Shown: positions 38,620-50,529 of the stretch, in pieces
Layout of the letters: each line of letters begins with the position of its first letter
How positions within the stretch are numbered: the stretch's first letter is position 1
Assembly (NCBI RefSeq): GCF_003573695.1
Contig: NC_039365.1
Span: 133,015,466 to 133,079,465 of the forward strand
Direction: 5' to 3'
From: Papaver somniferum
Lineage: Eukaryota > Streptophyta > Magnoliopsida > Ranunculales > Papaveraceae
DNA: 64,000 nt
Made by a program: the position numbers and the translations under genes
The notes under the pieces: generated by a model
Told to the model about the DNA's origin: nothing
The model's input: only the letters and a program-made list of their open reading frames with translations
The model's database searches: none

Positions 38620-39400
38620 GTGCTACCATTTCCTCCGGCGTTCTTTCCATACCTAAAACGTCGTGCTATCTTTTGCTCCAGCGTTCTCCTTAGTGTTCTT
38701 CTAGCAATTTCCTCTTTCATGAAATATTTGTAATTTCCCCAAGATGATTGCACTGCTTGCATTCATAATTAGGGTTTCAATTTATCAGTTAATCAAAGTA
38801 TTATTTCCTTCTAGAAACCTCTTTACTCCCGAGCCATGACAAAAAGTCGTGAACGAACTTAAAACTCTCATTACCCATCAATTCAAACCAGAAAGACAAA
38901 ACCCTAAGAGAAACATCGAAGGGTGCAGGAAGAAAAGAAGCAAAGGAATTGTAATTATTAGGGAAAACTCTTCGAAGAGCAGTCTACTCCAACAATAAAG
39001 CAACTCCTCAATTACCACATGATTAGGCGGATTTCAACACAATTGGAAGGCAGGCATGTTCGTGACCAATCTCTGATTTTCATCATCAAATCCCCTTTTT
39101 TATTTTTTAAGGTTATATACGATCATCATAAGGGCAAGTGAACGTTCACATGATAACACATCATCAAATGTCACGTGGAGAGATTCTATCGCAACCTTAC
39201 TGGAGAGACACTACAAATAGGGTTCCCGGATATCAAATAGAAAATCATTAGATTAAAACCAGGCTCAACCACAAAACTACTGAGAAGAAGAAAATGTCTA
39301 CAAAACTGTAGAAAGTACTCAACTACAAATGAAAGCAACAAAGGGAAACTTTAGACATTGGAAGTATCAACGGTGTCTTCACTGGTGCTATCATTGGAAG
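38620..39400. other. Non-coding stretch between pol remnant and antisense ORF
   Basis: No credible protein on either strand. A near-duplicate phrase (CCTAAAACG(T/C)...GTGCTA near 38608 and 38652) is the only repeat seen. Confidence 0.4.
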
Positions 39401-39401
39401 C

Positions 39402-40103
39402 TTATTCAACGCTTTCGTCACAAGCCACCGTTGTGTCCTCTCTGGAAGCCACGTCGACTTCCCCTTTCGATGCCAGTTCGACGCCTTCCTCAACATCCGA
39501 TTCAATATTCCCTCCAGGAGACGCGCCGATATCGCCCTTCGAAGACGCTTCAACATCTTCATCCTTGGAAGATGTTTCAACATCTTCTCCAGATGCCGCT
39601 ACTATGATCTCCTCAGCATCCGCTTCAGTGTTCCCTCCGGCGGTTGCTTCAATACCCTCCATGGAATCTACTTTTACCTCTCCCTCAGGAACTGCCCCAA
39701 CAACCTTCTGAGGATACTCTGGTTCGTCCATGTCAGAATCAAGGATGATGAATCCATTACAGACATGGTAATCATACCTGTTTTCACTGGAAGGCCGCTC
39801 ATGCTCGATCCTTCGCCGCTTTAGCCGAACTGCAAACCTTTCAGCCCTCGCACTCGTCAGCTGAAACGCTTTTCCGCGCCTCCACTCTTCCTCCATGTCG
39901 ACCGAAGCCAAGAAAGCCTGAGCACGCTCCCGGACGAAACGTAGTTGCAGAAGAGACATACCCTGTATGGAACGATCAGCTTCACTAAATGGAGGATCTA
40001 TTTTGGCCATCACCTCCTCGAAAGCGCTAGCCTCAGGTTTGTCTACTTTGAAGCTCTTCTCTGGAGAAGTAAAAGAGTAATCATCACCAGCAGTTCCCAT
40101 CAT
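39402..40103 (-). CDS. Antisense ORF (aORF) of the Tat element, intact, 233 codons
   Basis: An open frame on the strand opposite gag-pol, between the integrase remnant and the 3' LTR. Antisense ORFs in this place are known in Tat-lineage elements (Grande, Retand and relatives). Starts MMGTAGDDYSF at 40103. The N-terminal 100 residues contain QLRFVRERAQAFLASVD and a basic VRLKRRRIEHE patch. The last about 110 residues are acidic with short repeats (ASKGDIGASPGGN, ASKGEVDVASRED). It is the longest ORF in the element without a lesion. A minus-strand TATA box and probable 5' UTR intron precede it. Function unknown. Confidence 0.65.
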   Translation of the reverse strand: MMGTAGDDYSFTSPEKSFKVDKPEASAFEEVMAKIDPPFSEADRSIQGMSLLQLRFVRERAQAFLASVDMEEEWRRGKAFQLTSARAERFAVRLKRRRIEHERPSSENRYDYHVCNGFIILDSDMDEPEYPQKVVGAVPEGEVKVDSMEGIEATAGGNTEADAEEIIVAASGEDVETSSKDEDVEASSKGDIGASPGGNIESDVEEGVELASKGEVDVASREDTTVACDESVE

Positions 40104-40107
40104 ACAC

Positions 40108-40259
40108 TGCTAAAAGGGACGTTATGATCATACCAACAGCCGATAAATAAAATTGTTATTATCAATCAAAAATCAAACTGCATGATGAACATAGAGCAAT
40201 ACCTGAAATGAAGAAGAGCAATTCTGCGATGGGGAGAAAGGCTCAGCGCCTTCTTTATA
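40108..40259 (-). promoter_or_regulatory. Probable promoter and 5' UTR intron of the antisense ORF
   Basis: On the minus strand a TATA box (TATAAAG, 40259-40253) precedes a short leader. A donor-like CAG|GTATTG lies at 40203/40202, and an acceptor-like TTTTAGCAG ends at 40108, a 95-base intron just before ATG 40103. Inferred from motifs only. Confidence 0.45.
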
Positions 40260-40503
40260 TTACGCAAATCAGATAGATCCCGGGAAGAGAAGAAGTCTCT
40301 ACGTACCGTGTATAAAGGCTCCGGATACGGGATAACAATCAAGTAGATACTTATCTATCTGATGATAACTGACGCGCAAAGGAAACATGCCCTACTCAAG
40401 AACAGAGCCAGCCTCTACCCTTGTAATGTGCATCGAACTCCTCTTGGGAATTTCTTTATCTGTCATCTAGTGCTTACCCTGCAACAATGTCACCGTTACG
40501 TAC

Positions 40504-40519
40504 TAAGCAGGGGACTTAA
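40504..40519 (+). other. Polypurine tract of the Tat element
   Basis: AAGCAGGGGACTTAA directly precedes the 3' LTR. The same tract occurs in reverse complement next to LTR C near 60.29 kb. Confidence 0.75.
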
Positions 40520-43106
40520 TGTTGATGGTGGTTTTTAGGTTCGGGGTCAAAATCGTAAAACTCTATATTTAGCGTCGTGATCCTGCAAAGGAATAAAGGC
40601 CATTTGAAAGTGATGAGTGCTCAAACCTCTTTATTTAAACATATATTGAACAACTCAGTATATATGAAATTCATTCAGAATGGTGCCCACAGTAGTAATT
40701 CCAAGTATTATGTGAATTCTATTTTATGCCAGCATTATTAACTAATGCATGACTCGCCTGATATTTTTCTGTACTATGTTCCCAGTAGAACTCTCAATAC
40801 TGACATGACATGACGATCAATCCTCACTCTCAACAGAGTAGCATGAATCTCCCGAAGTGTTAGTATTGAGATCTGCACAAAAATACTCATACGAGTTACA
40901 TCTCTCTGACAAATAGATCGATGTGTTAACACACTTTTAATTAAAGTTAACATGATTGAACACACATTTATTCTTAAAAAAAATCTAGGTTGTTAATGTC
41001 AGTCTCAGAAACAATCATGGCCACACAGTTTAGCCGCGTGATTTAATAAGCATGGCCTATTCCTAGCGGAACTAGGCAATCACTTCAATGACTACCAGCG
41101 AGCCCACTAGTGCCCTAGTCGATCGAGTTGTATTTATATCGTCCATAATCTCTTCAAACGCTGACCCAAATATGGGCGTATGCGCTGCGTAAACACAAAG
41201 CTCGACGAGCATAGGCTGTTCAGAGCAGTCTTAAAACTATCGCAATCGTCCAACTTCGCCATCCTGGTTGGACGGATTAGATCATCCCATGAATGATCAG
41301 GGAAGCGCTAACGCACACGTTGACGGGCCCACTTTTCCTCCACCCAATCGGTTTCTCACGTCAAGGCCATGGAGCAATGAAACGATTGCTCAAACCATGG
41401 CAGGCGTGATGCTTCTAAGGATCGCGGAATTCCACTAGTGTCTTAAATCGATCATAACCATCCAACTTAGCCAGCCTATTTGGATGGCTTAGATCGCATT
41501 TAAAACCATCAGGAAGGTGCACATGCGTTCACCGTCAGCCCAACATGGGCCCCACATGATCGATCTCTCCAAAGGAGGATCACGACGTGCCAAATCGCTT
41601 GGCCAAAGTCATGTGTGTGTGACTGATTCAAAACCCTAATTAGGGTTTGTGGCAATGCACATCTGTCGTAGTTCGATCATGACCATCCATCTTCACCATC
41701 CTAAACGTAGGGTGTAGATATAGACTCAAGAGGTCCCAAGGATGTCAACGTGATCACTGCGGCCCCACATTTGCGTGTGACCGGTCGGCCTATGCAGACT
41801 AGGGCCCGACGCCTCGAAACGCACGCCCCAAAGGTGGCATGCCACATCGCTTTTAAACCCTTTGCGACAATATATTTCTGTCGCAAATCGATCACGACCA
41901 CTCATCTTTGCCGGTCAAATTGAACGGCCTATATCGAATCTTTGTGGGACCGAGAGGTGTAGACATACACGCCGGCGGGCCATCTCCACGCATGCCTGGT
42001 CGGTCCTTCCAAAATCAGTGCCCATGATTGGATTCGATCAAGCCAAAGAGGGGATGTTGCGCACCTCTAAAAAACCCAAAAATCCATCAACGGCAGCAAA
42101 TATGTGTCGTAAATAATCTCGTCCGTCCAACTTTGCCAGATTGGTCGGACGACTTGGATTAAAAGTTATACGATCAATCAAACGTCTCAATGATTACCGT
42201 CCGCCACTCCGCCACAGGGAATGATCGACCAGATGGTGGCCCGCCCATGCGGCCTCTAAACGATCACTCGAAGATGGTTGGACGTGCTGCCATTTTAAGA
42301 CGCTTAATCCGCGACTTGTTCAATCAAGCTTTAAAACAACGATGCTTCATCGATTGTTTTGAGCTGCTTGCTTGAAAGCGATGCATTACATGCATCGAGC
42401 ATACACGATATTTCATGAATGTCAATTCCATAAATAATTTAGTTATTTAACCTGATAGCACCGTATGCTATTTCTTGCGGCGGGTCCCACGACTCGACCC
42501 ACTCATTCGAGACATCAAACATGTCACAAACTTCGGAATACTTACTGGGGTGTTGGTCTGGCGGTTTACAGCGTGCGACCTGCAACGCTCCCATTACGAG
42601 AACGTGTCAGGAGGCATGGACGGTTAACAATGATGATGGAAGTGGGTAAAGGCGTGATCGTGTGACAATCACCTACACGACCCCACTACTCCATCACTCA
42701 ACTTCCTCCACTTCCTACGAGATGAGGATTGCGCTCAAATGACTTGTATAAATAGGTTCTCCAACCTATTTCCAAACAACACAGAGAAACCAAGTGTTGT
42801 CATAGTACCCAGAAAACACCCAGAACTGATAGCTTACATTATACAAGCCAGTTCAACATTCTTATACAAGTCATAAACAACCAACACCTTCTTCGCTTCC
42901 CTCCCCAAGATCAACCCTTCTCCTTCGCCTTGTGACCTAATTGAATCTGGAACGACCATTTCTTGGTTTAGGCCAGAGTCTTACAGATTGATTTCTCGAA
43001 CCTAAAACCATTCCCGTGCAGTGCATTTGTTTAGGGTTTGAACTCGTTTCTCATCAACACACCCCAAATTACCAAAAACAGCAGAATCAGTTTTTACCCC
43101 AAAACA
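40520..43106 (+). repeat. 3' LTR of the Tat element (2,587 bp)
   Basis: Matches 33258-35821 throughout with scattered substitutions and small indels (an extra GGGCCCCACATGATCGATCT near 41549; a shorter stretch near 42880). TATA box at 42747-42754. Ends AAAACA at 43106. Confidence 0.88.
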
Positions 43107-43192
43107 CTTTACAAATCCAAACTTGGCCACAAAATCAATTTATGTGTGCATTAGCATAAACTAATTATGGTTGATGTTCATCACTTCAACCT

Positions 43193-43260
43193 AGAATCGG
43201 TTTATATATGTGTACAACAAAAACCGATTCCTGGTAACATCAACCACAATCGGTTTTTTC
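43193..43260. repeat. AATCGGTTT hairpin of the MULE, right group
   Basis: A 10-bp stem (GAATCGGTTT at 43194-43203, complement at 43221-43230), then a further CAATCGGTTTTTT at about 43247. It lies directly outside the Tat element, confirming that both sides belong to one MULE. Confidence 0.8.
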
Positions 43261-43537
43261 TAATACACACATAAACCATAACTGGGTTGATTTTCAGAAA
43301 ATTTCAGAGATTCATGGTTAAATCGTTGATGAGTTTCTCTTAAAATGAACGGATTAAAGGGATTTAACTCAATCACTTGAATTGTTTGTCAACAAATGTT
43401 CCTTCAAAACCCAAAAAAAATGAAAAGTTGATTGTTGTTTGTGATTAGGTTTTTGATTTTGATAGAAATTGGGTGTGTGTGTGTGTGGGTGGGGGTTGAT
43501 TAAATATTTTTGTATTTGTTAATAGAAATGATTATGA

Positions 43538-43925
<388 letters not shown>

Positions 43926-44056
43926 TTAGAAATTATGAAAGTTTCTTTAAAGGGTAATTTAATATTTTACCATATTTTGGACACCCCATATCCCCCATTA
44001 TAGGTTGGTTGAAGAAAACTAATCACACCAGGCCCCGAACTAGGAGGGTTTTGTAA

Positions 44057-44539
44057 AGACACGATATAAAATGATCGATGCCGATGTCATTATAATATAG
44101 TGTAGAGTTTGTAAGAACAAAACATAAAGTTTAGGAAGAAACTTGTGAAAATAAAACTCTTAAATATTCTCCATTTCATTTTCACTAGAAGAACCAACCT
44201 TCTATAGACTTACATCAAATAAAACCCAAAGGTGAATCCTAAAACAAACTAAAACGTTAACATAATAAAAATTCCTAAACTCTAGGAATTATTCAAACAA
44301 TTAAACATGAATTATAGACTCCCTAAACACAAGCTTTAAAGATAGACTTGATCCAAAATATTCAAAAACTTAAAATTCTAAAATCCTAAAAATATTTAAA
44401 TTTTATAATAACGGATCGACCAAATATGTTTAAATTAACTAATTCCAACATATAGTGGTAAAGTTACTGAACGATGATACCACTAACCTAAGTTCGAAAT
44501 TTGGTAGCACCAAATTCTTTGCCGATCCAAAAAAAACTA
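44057..44539. other. No feature recognised
   Basis: AT-rich sequence to the right of the MULE; no credible ORF or repeat. Confidence 0.35.
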
Positions 44540-44880
44540 TTAGAATACGGGCATCCAACTCAAAACCAATTGGCAATGAGTGGAGAGGCCCGAAGAGATA
44601 TAAGGGTATGGATCTTAGATTTCCCAACAATGTGGGACTAATAATTTCAACACGCCCCCTCATGTGTAGCCTCGTTGGGTCTAATACGTGGATAATTAAA
44701 TCGGGTGACGCGGAGTAAAAACGCGGTCAATGACTCGTCGCAAATATAGCCTGCTCTGATACCATATTAGAATACGGACATCCAACTCAAAACCAATTGG
44801 CAATGAGTGGAGAGACCCTAAAAAATTATAAGGGACAAAATCTTAGATTGCCCAACAGTGTGGGACTAATAGTTTCAACA
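44540..44880. repeat. Direct repeat, 113-bp units 227 bp apart
   Basis: Units at 44540-44652 and 44767-44880 both run from TTAGAATACGG to TTTCAACA and share CCAACTCAAAACCAATTGGC. The spacer contains GCTCTGATACCATATTAG and CGGGTGACGCGGAG. Phrases of this kind occur dispersed in many plant genomes; the element type is not known to me. Confidence 0.7.
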
Positions 44881-45149
44881 AAAACATATCGATAACATTA
44901 CACCAAATCCATTGCTCATTTCTCTTTGCATACACGAAACCATTTAAATACTCAAAGAGTTAGGACAGCATGACCCGATTACAACAAGTAAAGATCTGTC
45001 GAACTGGATGATCAAACAAAACGAAAAAATAATAATGCTGCAGAACTAAATCAATAGTGATTTAAAAAATGACTACTTAATGAACAAAAACTAATATACT
45101 AGTAGTACTCGGGTGGTCGATCATAATGGTAGGTAGCTTTCTTCATTAA

Positions 45150-46104
45150 TCAAGGGCATTTTGGTCCTCCCTTTTTAGTCTTCTTGGTGTCGTAGCAAGG
45201 ACAGACCCATCGGTAACCAGAAGTACCTGGGGGCACACACTTGCATGAACTGCAGCAACTCATGCAGCCTGCATTGCAAAAATCGAAACGGTGCTTCGTC
45301 TTACTACACCTCGTTGCACATCTCCATCTGCATTCTGTTAGCAATAGATCATCAGATCAGACTAACGACTAAGGGCACCAGATAAGGACATATATGGAAT
45401 AGAAAAAAGGAAAGCAATTCAGCTAACAAGCAAACTTACGCTCTGGTTTTGCAGATCCTGGTCCGTAATATTTCCGCAATAAATCAGGATATGACTATAT
45501 AGTTTTAACATGAAATTCACAAATAAAACAAGAGTAAGTTAACCACAGTTCACAACTTGAAGTAAAATACTGTAGAAAATAAAAAGAAGAAGAAGAAATA
45601 ATTTAGAGTGATATAGATGTAGAACATACCCCTAGTCCTACTGCCGAAACCTGCAAGAAATTAACAGAATAATTGAAGAAGTTAATTATTATAAAATCAA
45701 AAGATCAGTGGAGTATAATTAATTTAGTTTCTATGATTCAAACATAACGCTGCATTCTCATTTTTCGGTTAAGTCCAAAAGCAAAAAGTTATTTACAAAG
45801 CCAAGGGGCATCCTGCAAACAAGAGGTACTCCAAAGAAAACGGGCAGTACAGTAGTTTAGCAAGAGAAGACTCGCCAATACGGTACTGAAAGTTGATCAA
45901 ATACTCTCACAGTCTCATGTGAGGCTCAAGCACACGATGAGTCTTACGAACAAACAGTGAGAAATTAGGGTTTGAAAGACAATAAAAAAAAAAAAAGAGT
46001 ACAGTACAGTACATAATTAGTACCTGAGTGGATTCGAGCATGGAGATGGCAAACAATGCGAAAAGCAAGACGGCTATAATCTTCACCTTGCAGCTGATTG
46101 CCAT
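45150..46104 (-). CDS. GASA/Snakin family cysteine-rich peptide, complete, four exons
   Basis: GASA/Snakin peptides are secreted, gibberellin-regulated peptides acting in growth and defence. Exons on the minus strand: 46104-46024, 45650-45630, 45494-45440 and 45334-45150, all GT-AG with matching phases, giving 113 residues. Residues 1-26 form a signal peptide (VKIIAVLLFALFAI core). A short variable linker follows (residues 28-52, including LLRKYYGPGSAKPE). The C-terminal GASA domain starts at residue 53 (QCRWRCATRCSKTKHRFDFC) and has exactly 12 cysteines, ending GGPKCP as in the family. The 21-base second exon is very short but joins in frame. A TATA box lies at 46222-46215. No lesion seen. 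Confidence 0.93.
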
Positions 46105-46214
46105 TTCGATCCGAAACTAGAATGAGAAGAAAGTATCGAAATTAAAAGGTTGAAGAAGAGGCAGAGTAAAAAGGTTTTTCGTTTTGATGATGAGAAAACC
46201 TTTAGACATACTCC

Positions 46215-46222
46215 TACTTATA
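46215..46222 (-). promoter_or_regulatory. TATA box of the GASA gene
   Basis: TATAAGTA on the minus strand, about 110 bases upstream of the start codon; a suitable distance for a short 5' UTR. Confidence 0.55.
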
Positions 46223-46321
46223 GATGTTTTTCGGGGGACCAAGTATCCAATTTTTACAGGACATAATTAGTATTGCAACATGATTAATTATTGTTTGTTA
46301 TCATGATCATTATTTAATTAT

Positions 46322-46488
46322 CGGCAATGCTATTCAACTCCTTATTATCCATCTTCTTATTCACCTTCCTACAATCTAAACCCCATATTAAGGGAATGGT
46401 GAATCCCATCTGAACCTGAATGCGATCTCGATAGAAATGTAGAGCTTAAATTAGAGGGAGATGAATAAGGAGGTGAAAAGCATTTCCG
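46322..46488. mobile_element. MITE (Mutator type), 167 bp, upstream of the GASA gene
   Basis: Ends are inverted repeats of about 25 bases: CGGCAATGCTATTCAACTCC on the left, and CGGAAATGCTTTTCACCTCC as the complement of the right end. An exact 9-bp duplication, TTTAATTAT, flanks it (46313-46321 and 46489-46497). Too short to code. The 9-bp duplication points to MULE mobilisation. Confidence 0.85.
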
Positions 46489-46499
46489 TTTAATTATTT

Positions 46500-47760
46500 G
46501 AGAAAGATCGTGTAAATGTTTAGATTACAAGAGTGTTTTTTTGTTAGTCAACTGATATTGCTTCAAGCAGTGTAGTGTACTCATTGTTTAGGCTAATTTT
46601 TCTTCTTTACTTTTTGGAATGGTTCATGCTATTTCAAGACAACGGTGGTAATTGACATTGACATTTATAGGCAGCTATATATGCGCATGTTATTATTTAT
46701 GAACAACAGACTTACTCGGGGAATGGTGCCAAAAAGGACCTCAAATTATGCGGTATTGATAGCTTATCAGGACACCCTTCTCAGCTTCAGAAAATAGAAG
46801 GGGAAAAAGACTTGGCTTCTCTTTCTGCCACAAACAAGAAAGGAAAAAAAAAATGCATTTCCAGTGCGCTAATCTCGCTCACCATGTTCTTGACCTCCCT
46901 AATCTAGGTTTATCAAAGAAAGTCTTTCCTCTAAAAGGATATAAATATTTCTTCGACAGTGAACATTTACTTGAACTTGCATATGCATAAATGTTAATGT
47001 GAGGTGACGTATTTGCATGTGTCACCCACGCATGCATGTGAGAAGTTGTAATAGCACATGTGAAATTTCACATCCTGCACTGTATATGCATATGCATGAT
47101 GCTTAGTCAATCAGATTTAATATTTCATTTCAATCGAATACAATACATAAACGATTCATATGGATCTTGTTGCTGAAACACTACAAGTATACTAACCAAC
47201 GCTTCATATCATAAGTTAAATCAATTTGGTTGATTTTGCTGACTTGGTTGCGAAATCTCCGTAAATTAAGACTCCAACTTAATCAGACTAACTTAAATTA
47301 ATAGAGCGGAATGGGCAAGGATTACTATACCTGTAGATGTGAATCATGTGATGCACACGAAACCTCATGCACTTAGCTTAACTAGGACATCAACATTTGG
47401 ACTATGCCCACACTAATCAAAAATGAGAATATGTTAGTGCCCATGATAAAGCATCGAGTCAGATGTAACTTGATAGCTGTGTACTTCGTGTTTTCATACA
47501 AAAGTCTTTGTGACATTGCTAGCTGTGTAGCATCCACAACAACAGCCTCAGATTACGCACCATTAAACTTTTAAAAATTGATATGCGACATCGCTTATAA
47601 AGTATGCAATGATTTTCGCCGCTTATCAAGCATACAGTTCACGCTGGTGTGACGTATACTTTTTCTTTTCTTTTTTTGTTTTGTTTTGTTTTGATACAAT
47701 CCGCACGACTGTCGTATACTTATAAAACAGAAACTGAGATAAAAAAAAAGAAAAGGAAAA
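46500..47760. other. Intergenic, no gene recognised
   Basis: AT-rich sequence with a T-rich tract near 47655-47690. No credible ORF, RNA gene or repeat seen. Confidence 0.4.
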
Positions 47761-47765
47761 AGCAC

Positions 47766-47995
47766 AACCATCAGGGGTTAGTCCAGTTGATCAGGAGCCT
47801 GACTATCAAGTAGGAGGTTAGAGATTCGAGTCTCCGCTCAAATGTAAATTATACTAACTTTAACATGGATTCAAGAGGACCGAGTTTGCTCAGTGGGGAG
47901 TAAGCCGATGGCTACCCTGTCAGGAGCAGGACGGGCCTATACCTAGCTTCAAAAAAGATAAAATAAAAAATAAAATAAATAAATAAATTAAAAAA
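47766..47995 (+). mobile_element. tRNA-derived SINE, about 230 bp
   Basis: A box-A-like TTAGTCCAGTTGATCAGG (about 47777) and a box-B-like AGATTCGAGTCTC (about 47821-47833) have the spacing of an internal RNA polymerase III promoter. A body without ORF and an A-rich tail (AAATAAAATAAATAAATAAA near 47970) follow. Flanks GAAAAGGAAAAAGCAC and GAAAAGAAAAAAACAC are a probable imperfect target duplication of about 16 bases. Family not identified. Confidence 0.75.
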
Positions 47996-48011
47996 GAAAA
48001 GAAAAAAACAC

Positions 48012-49150
48012 TGTTGTCTCGCACGGTCACGCGGGATAGCTTACGACCTATTATTTCCCCACTGTTGGATTACATATATTCTGGCCTAGTTCTGAAATTA
48101 TAAGCAGGTCTTCATATTTTATTTATATTCCTTGGTCAGTACTTAGTAACCCATTACAATCTTCTTTTATTACTCTTGAGTCTCGACCATCTCTGTGATC
48201 GATAGACTCAACATAATACTGAGGATCGGGCTATCCTATGACTCGACTCATCTAAAAATTGGTTTTTCAGTTTTGATTGCTTAATCTTAACTACATGATT
48301 AATCATTTTGAATGTTCGCTTTAAACCATATCTATGATCTCTACTTTCATTTAGTTCTATTATTTAACGATTGTGGAATCGTTTTTTTTTATAGTTTTTG
48401 ATAGATTTGTTTTGAGTTTTGTAATCTCTCTTTTATTTTGGTTATTCTCGATCCAAGCCCCGCAAAGTTTTTTCTTTATACCATGTTGTTTTCAAAATTT
48501 TGTTCTTACAGCTTAATGGAAACCTAATCTTTCTTTGCAGATATCCTAACTAGTAACTTGCGGGGAATCTAATGGTGGAGTTTCGAAATGCATTCTGCAT
48601 TTGAAATACATGTAATGGTGTTATTGGCAGGGGTGTTCACCATCTTCTAAGGAAAGGTCGCCTATAGTAGTAGAAATCACATAGAACCTATCATTGTAGG
48701 CAATCACACCAGATTTCTAAATCATCATGATCTTTACCCGAACTTTCAAATCCAAAATCTTCATGAAGATTCTCATCGAGTCAGTCAAACAAAAATTCAA
48801 AAAAAATTTGCCTCCTAAAATGTTATGATGTCACAGGGGAATTAACAACAAAAAAACCAACTGCGTGCAAGGTTCCGACTTGACTTCATATACAAAATTT
48901 CAATTCATTAATTCTCTTATATATTCAAAGATGCGTGTCTGGATATTCGGATCTACAAAACAAACTTTAAAGGAAAATTTTTCTATATGTACGAAGCATT
49001 TCTCCTTGGAAGTTCACACTTATGTTTTTTAAGCCATCTTCATCGTACTAGTAGAACCACAAAAACTCAGCAAAACCCTAACATGCCTGTAAATAATGAA
49101 AACCACATCAATATCTCTCAAGACAACTTAGGAATGCAACTATTGAAATC
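48012..49150. other. Intergenic, no gene recognised
   Basis: AT-rich; no credible ORF or repeat recognised on either strand. Confidence 0.4.
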
Positions 49151-49178
49151 CAGCGAATCATAGACGTGTTGTGGGTTA

Positions 49179-49490
49179 TTGTCAAAGATTAACGTTGCAG
49201 CTGAGGAATGGACACATGGGTTTCTTGGAAATCTCATGTCAAAAGGAAAAATTGACATGAAAATAATAAGAGCAAGAGTGAATTCTCTTTGGAGGCAATA
49301 TAGAGGAAAGGAGATTAAAGTTATGGGTCATAACTTAATGCGGGTAGTTGAGTATCAGACATCACTCTCGAAGATTGAAGATCGACAAAGACATTTGGAG
49401 AACTTCTGTATCAGGTATGTGAAAACTGAACCATTCTATTTTACTCGTTATCTTACCATTCCATCCATTGAGACCATGTCTTATGACTTC
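49179..49490 (+). pseudogene. Possible LINE ORF1 fragment (DUF4283-like)
   Basis: A 104-codon ORF reads EEWTHGFLGNLMSKGKIDMK, then SLWRQYRGKEIKVMGHNLM and SKIEDRQRHLEN. The order (hydrophobic G-x-x-G start, tryptophan helix, short strand, D/R-rich helix) resembles the N-terminal domain of plant LINE gag-like proteins. The resemblance is weak and no reverse transcriptase follows. Confidence 0.35.
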
Positions 49491-49719
49491 TAGTAGATTT
49501 ACAAAGAAGAAGTTTCGAGTCAAGCTTGTCTTGTTAAAAATCTCGAAATATGAATTTACCAAAGATGTTCAACAATCCTTAACAATATTAGTTCTAAGCA
49601 AATTTATTGTTTGTGAATTAATTTGTGGATCAATTGAAAATCACCCATGCAAATTATTTTATCACTTGGGAATGTTTCAAACGTCATAAGAAAAAAATTC
49701 AGAACTACTAATATTTTTG

Positions 49720-50299
49720 CTTAGGGTAGGTTGGCGAACCAATTCGTAAGAGTTTCAGAAATACATGGAAGTTTGGCGAACCCTTTCGCAAACCATGAAG
49801 ATAGTTGGGAAAAGTTCACGAACCATGGTCAACTGAGTTTGGCATTCTAGTAGGGTTGGCGAACCCGGTTCACGAATTGTTGCATTCTGACTCGTGAAAA
49901 AGCCTTACGGTTCACAAACCGTTCTACCAACTGTCCCAAAAGTTTTTAGCAGATGCTCAAATACTTATTTTTTAAATATTTTTGGCATTGCTAGAACTCT
50001 CTCAAACACTTTTAAGACTTCACTGATCACTCAAACACTTATGTAAGTGCATGATGATTAAATTATTAAATATTTAAATATTGGCATACTTACCAAACCG
50101 AATAGTCGTTATACACAGTTCCAGAACCGGTCCATAGTTAGCTTGAATTCTAAATAACCACTGGTCTTTGAAAACTACAAATAGAGATGTTTTTTCAACT
50201 AGGAAATTCAATTCCCGAAACTTTGTGTTCTAATTGATTATAGAGTCGTCCTCTATAGACCTAGGCTTCCTTTGAGAAATATAATTAGGTTTATCCTTG
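49720..50299 (+). repeat. Fragment of a Copia-type LTR
   Basis: Repeated GGCGAACC phrases (49731, 49774, 49859) precede a leader-like part with CTCTATAGACCTAGGC near 50253, a layout seen in other plant Copia LTRs. It ends abruptly at 50299 where LTR A starts. Class is tentative. Confidence 0.4.
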
Positions 50300-50529
50300 T
50301 GTTGATGGTGGTTTTTAGCTTAGGGTTAAAATCGTAAAACCTTAGTCAAACAGTGACGTCACACTTGAGTAATAATGTCGCCTCTAGCACATTTATTGAA
50401 CCATTCAACATGACTGCGTAAAATTACCGGGGTACCTTTTTTTATGTATATGCCATGCTCCACGGCAGAGCCCTCGGTACTGACTGGCATCATCTCTACA
50501 CATGCCAGCCACACATGCTAGCCAAACGT

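Larger units (their letters stand above)
33258..43106 (+). mobile_element. Tat-lineage Ty3/gypsy element, internally deleted, inserted in the MULE
   Basis: LTRs at 33258-35821 and 40520-43106 are highly similar over their whole length. Flanks CATTA (33253-33257) and CTTTA (43107-43111) are a 5-bp duplication with one mismatch. Internal order: primer-binding site, gag, protease region, a short integrase C-terminal remnant, an antisense ORF, polypurine tract. Reverse transcriptase, RNase H and most of integrase are missing between about 38170 and 38330. Sequence on both sides belongs to the MULE and carries its AATCGGTTT motif, so the Tat element came later. Confidence 0.88.
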
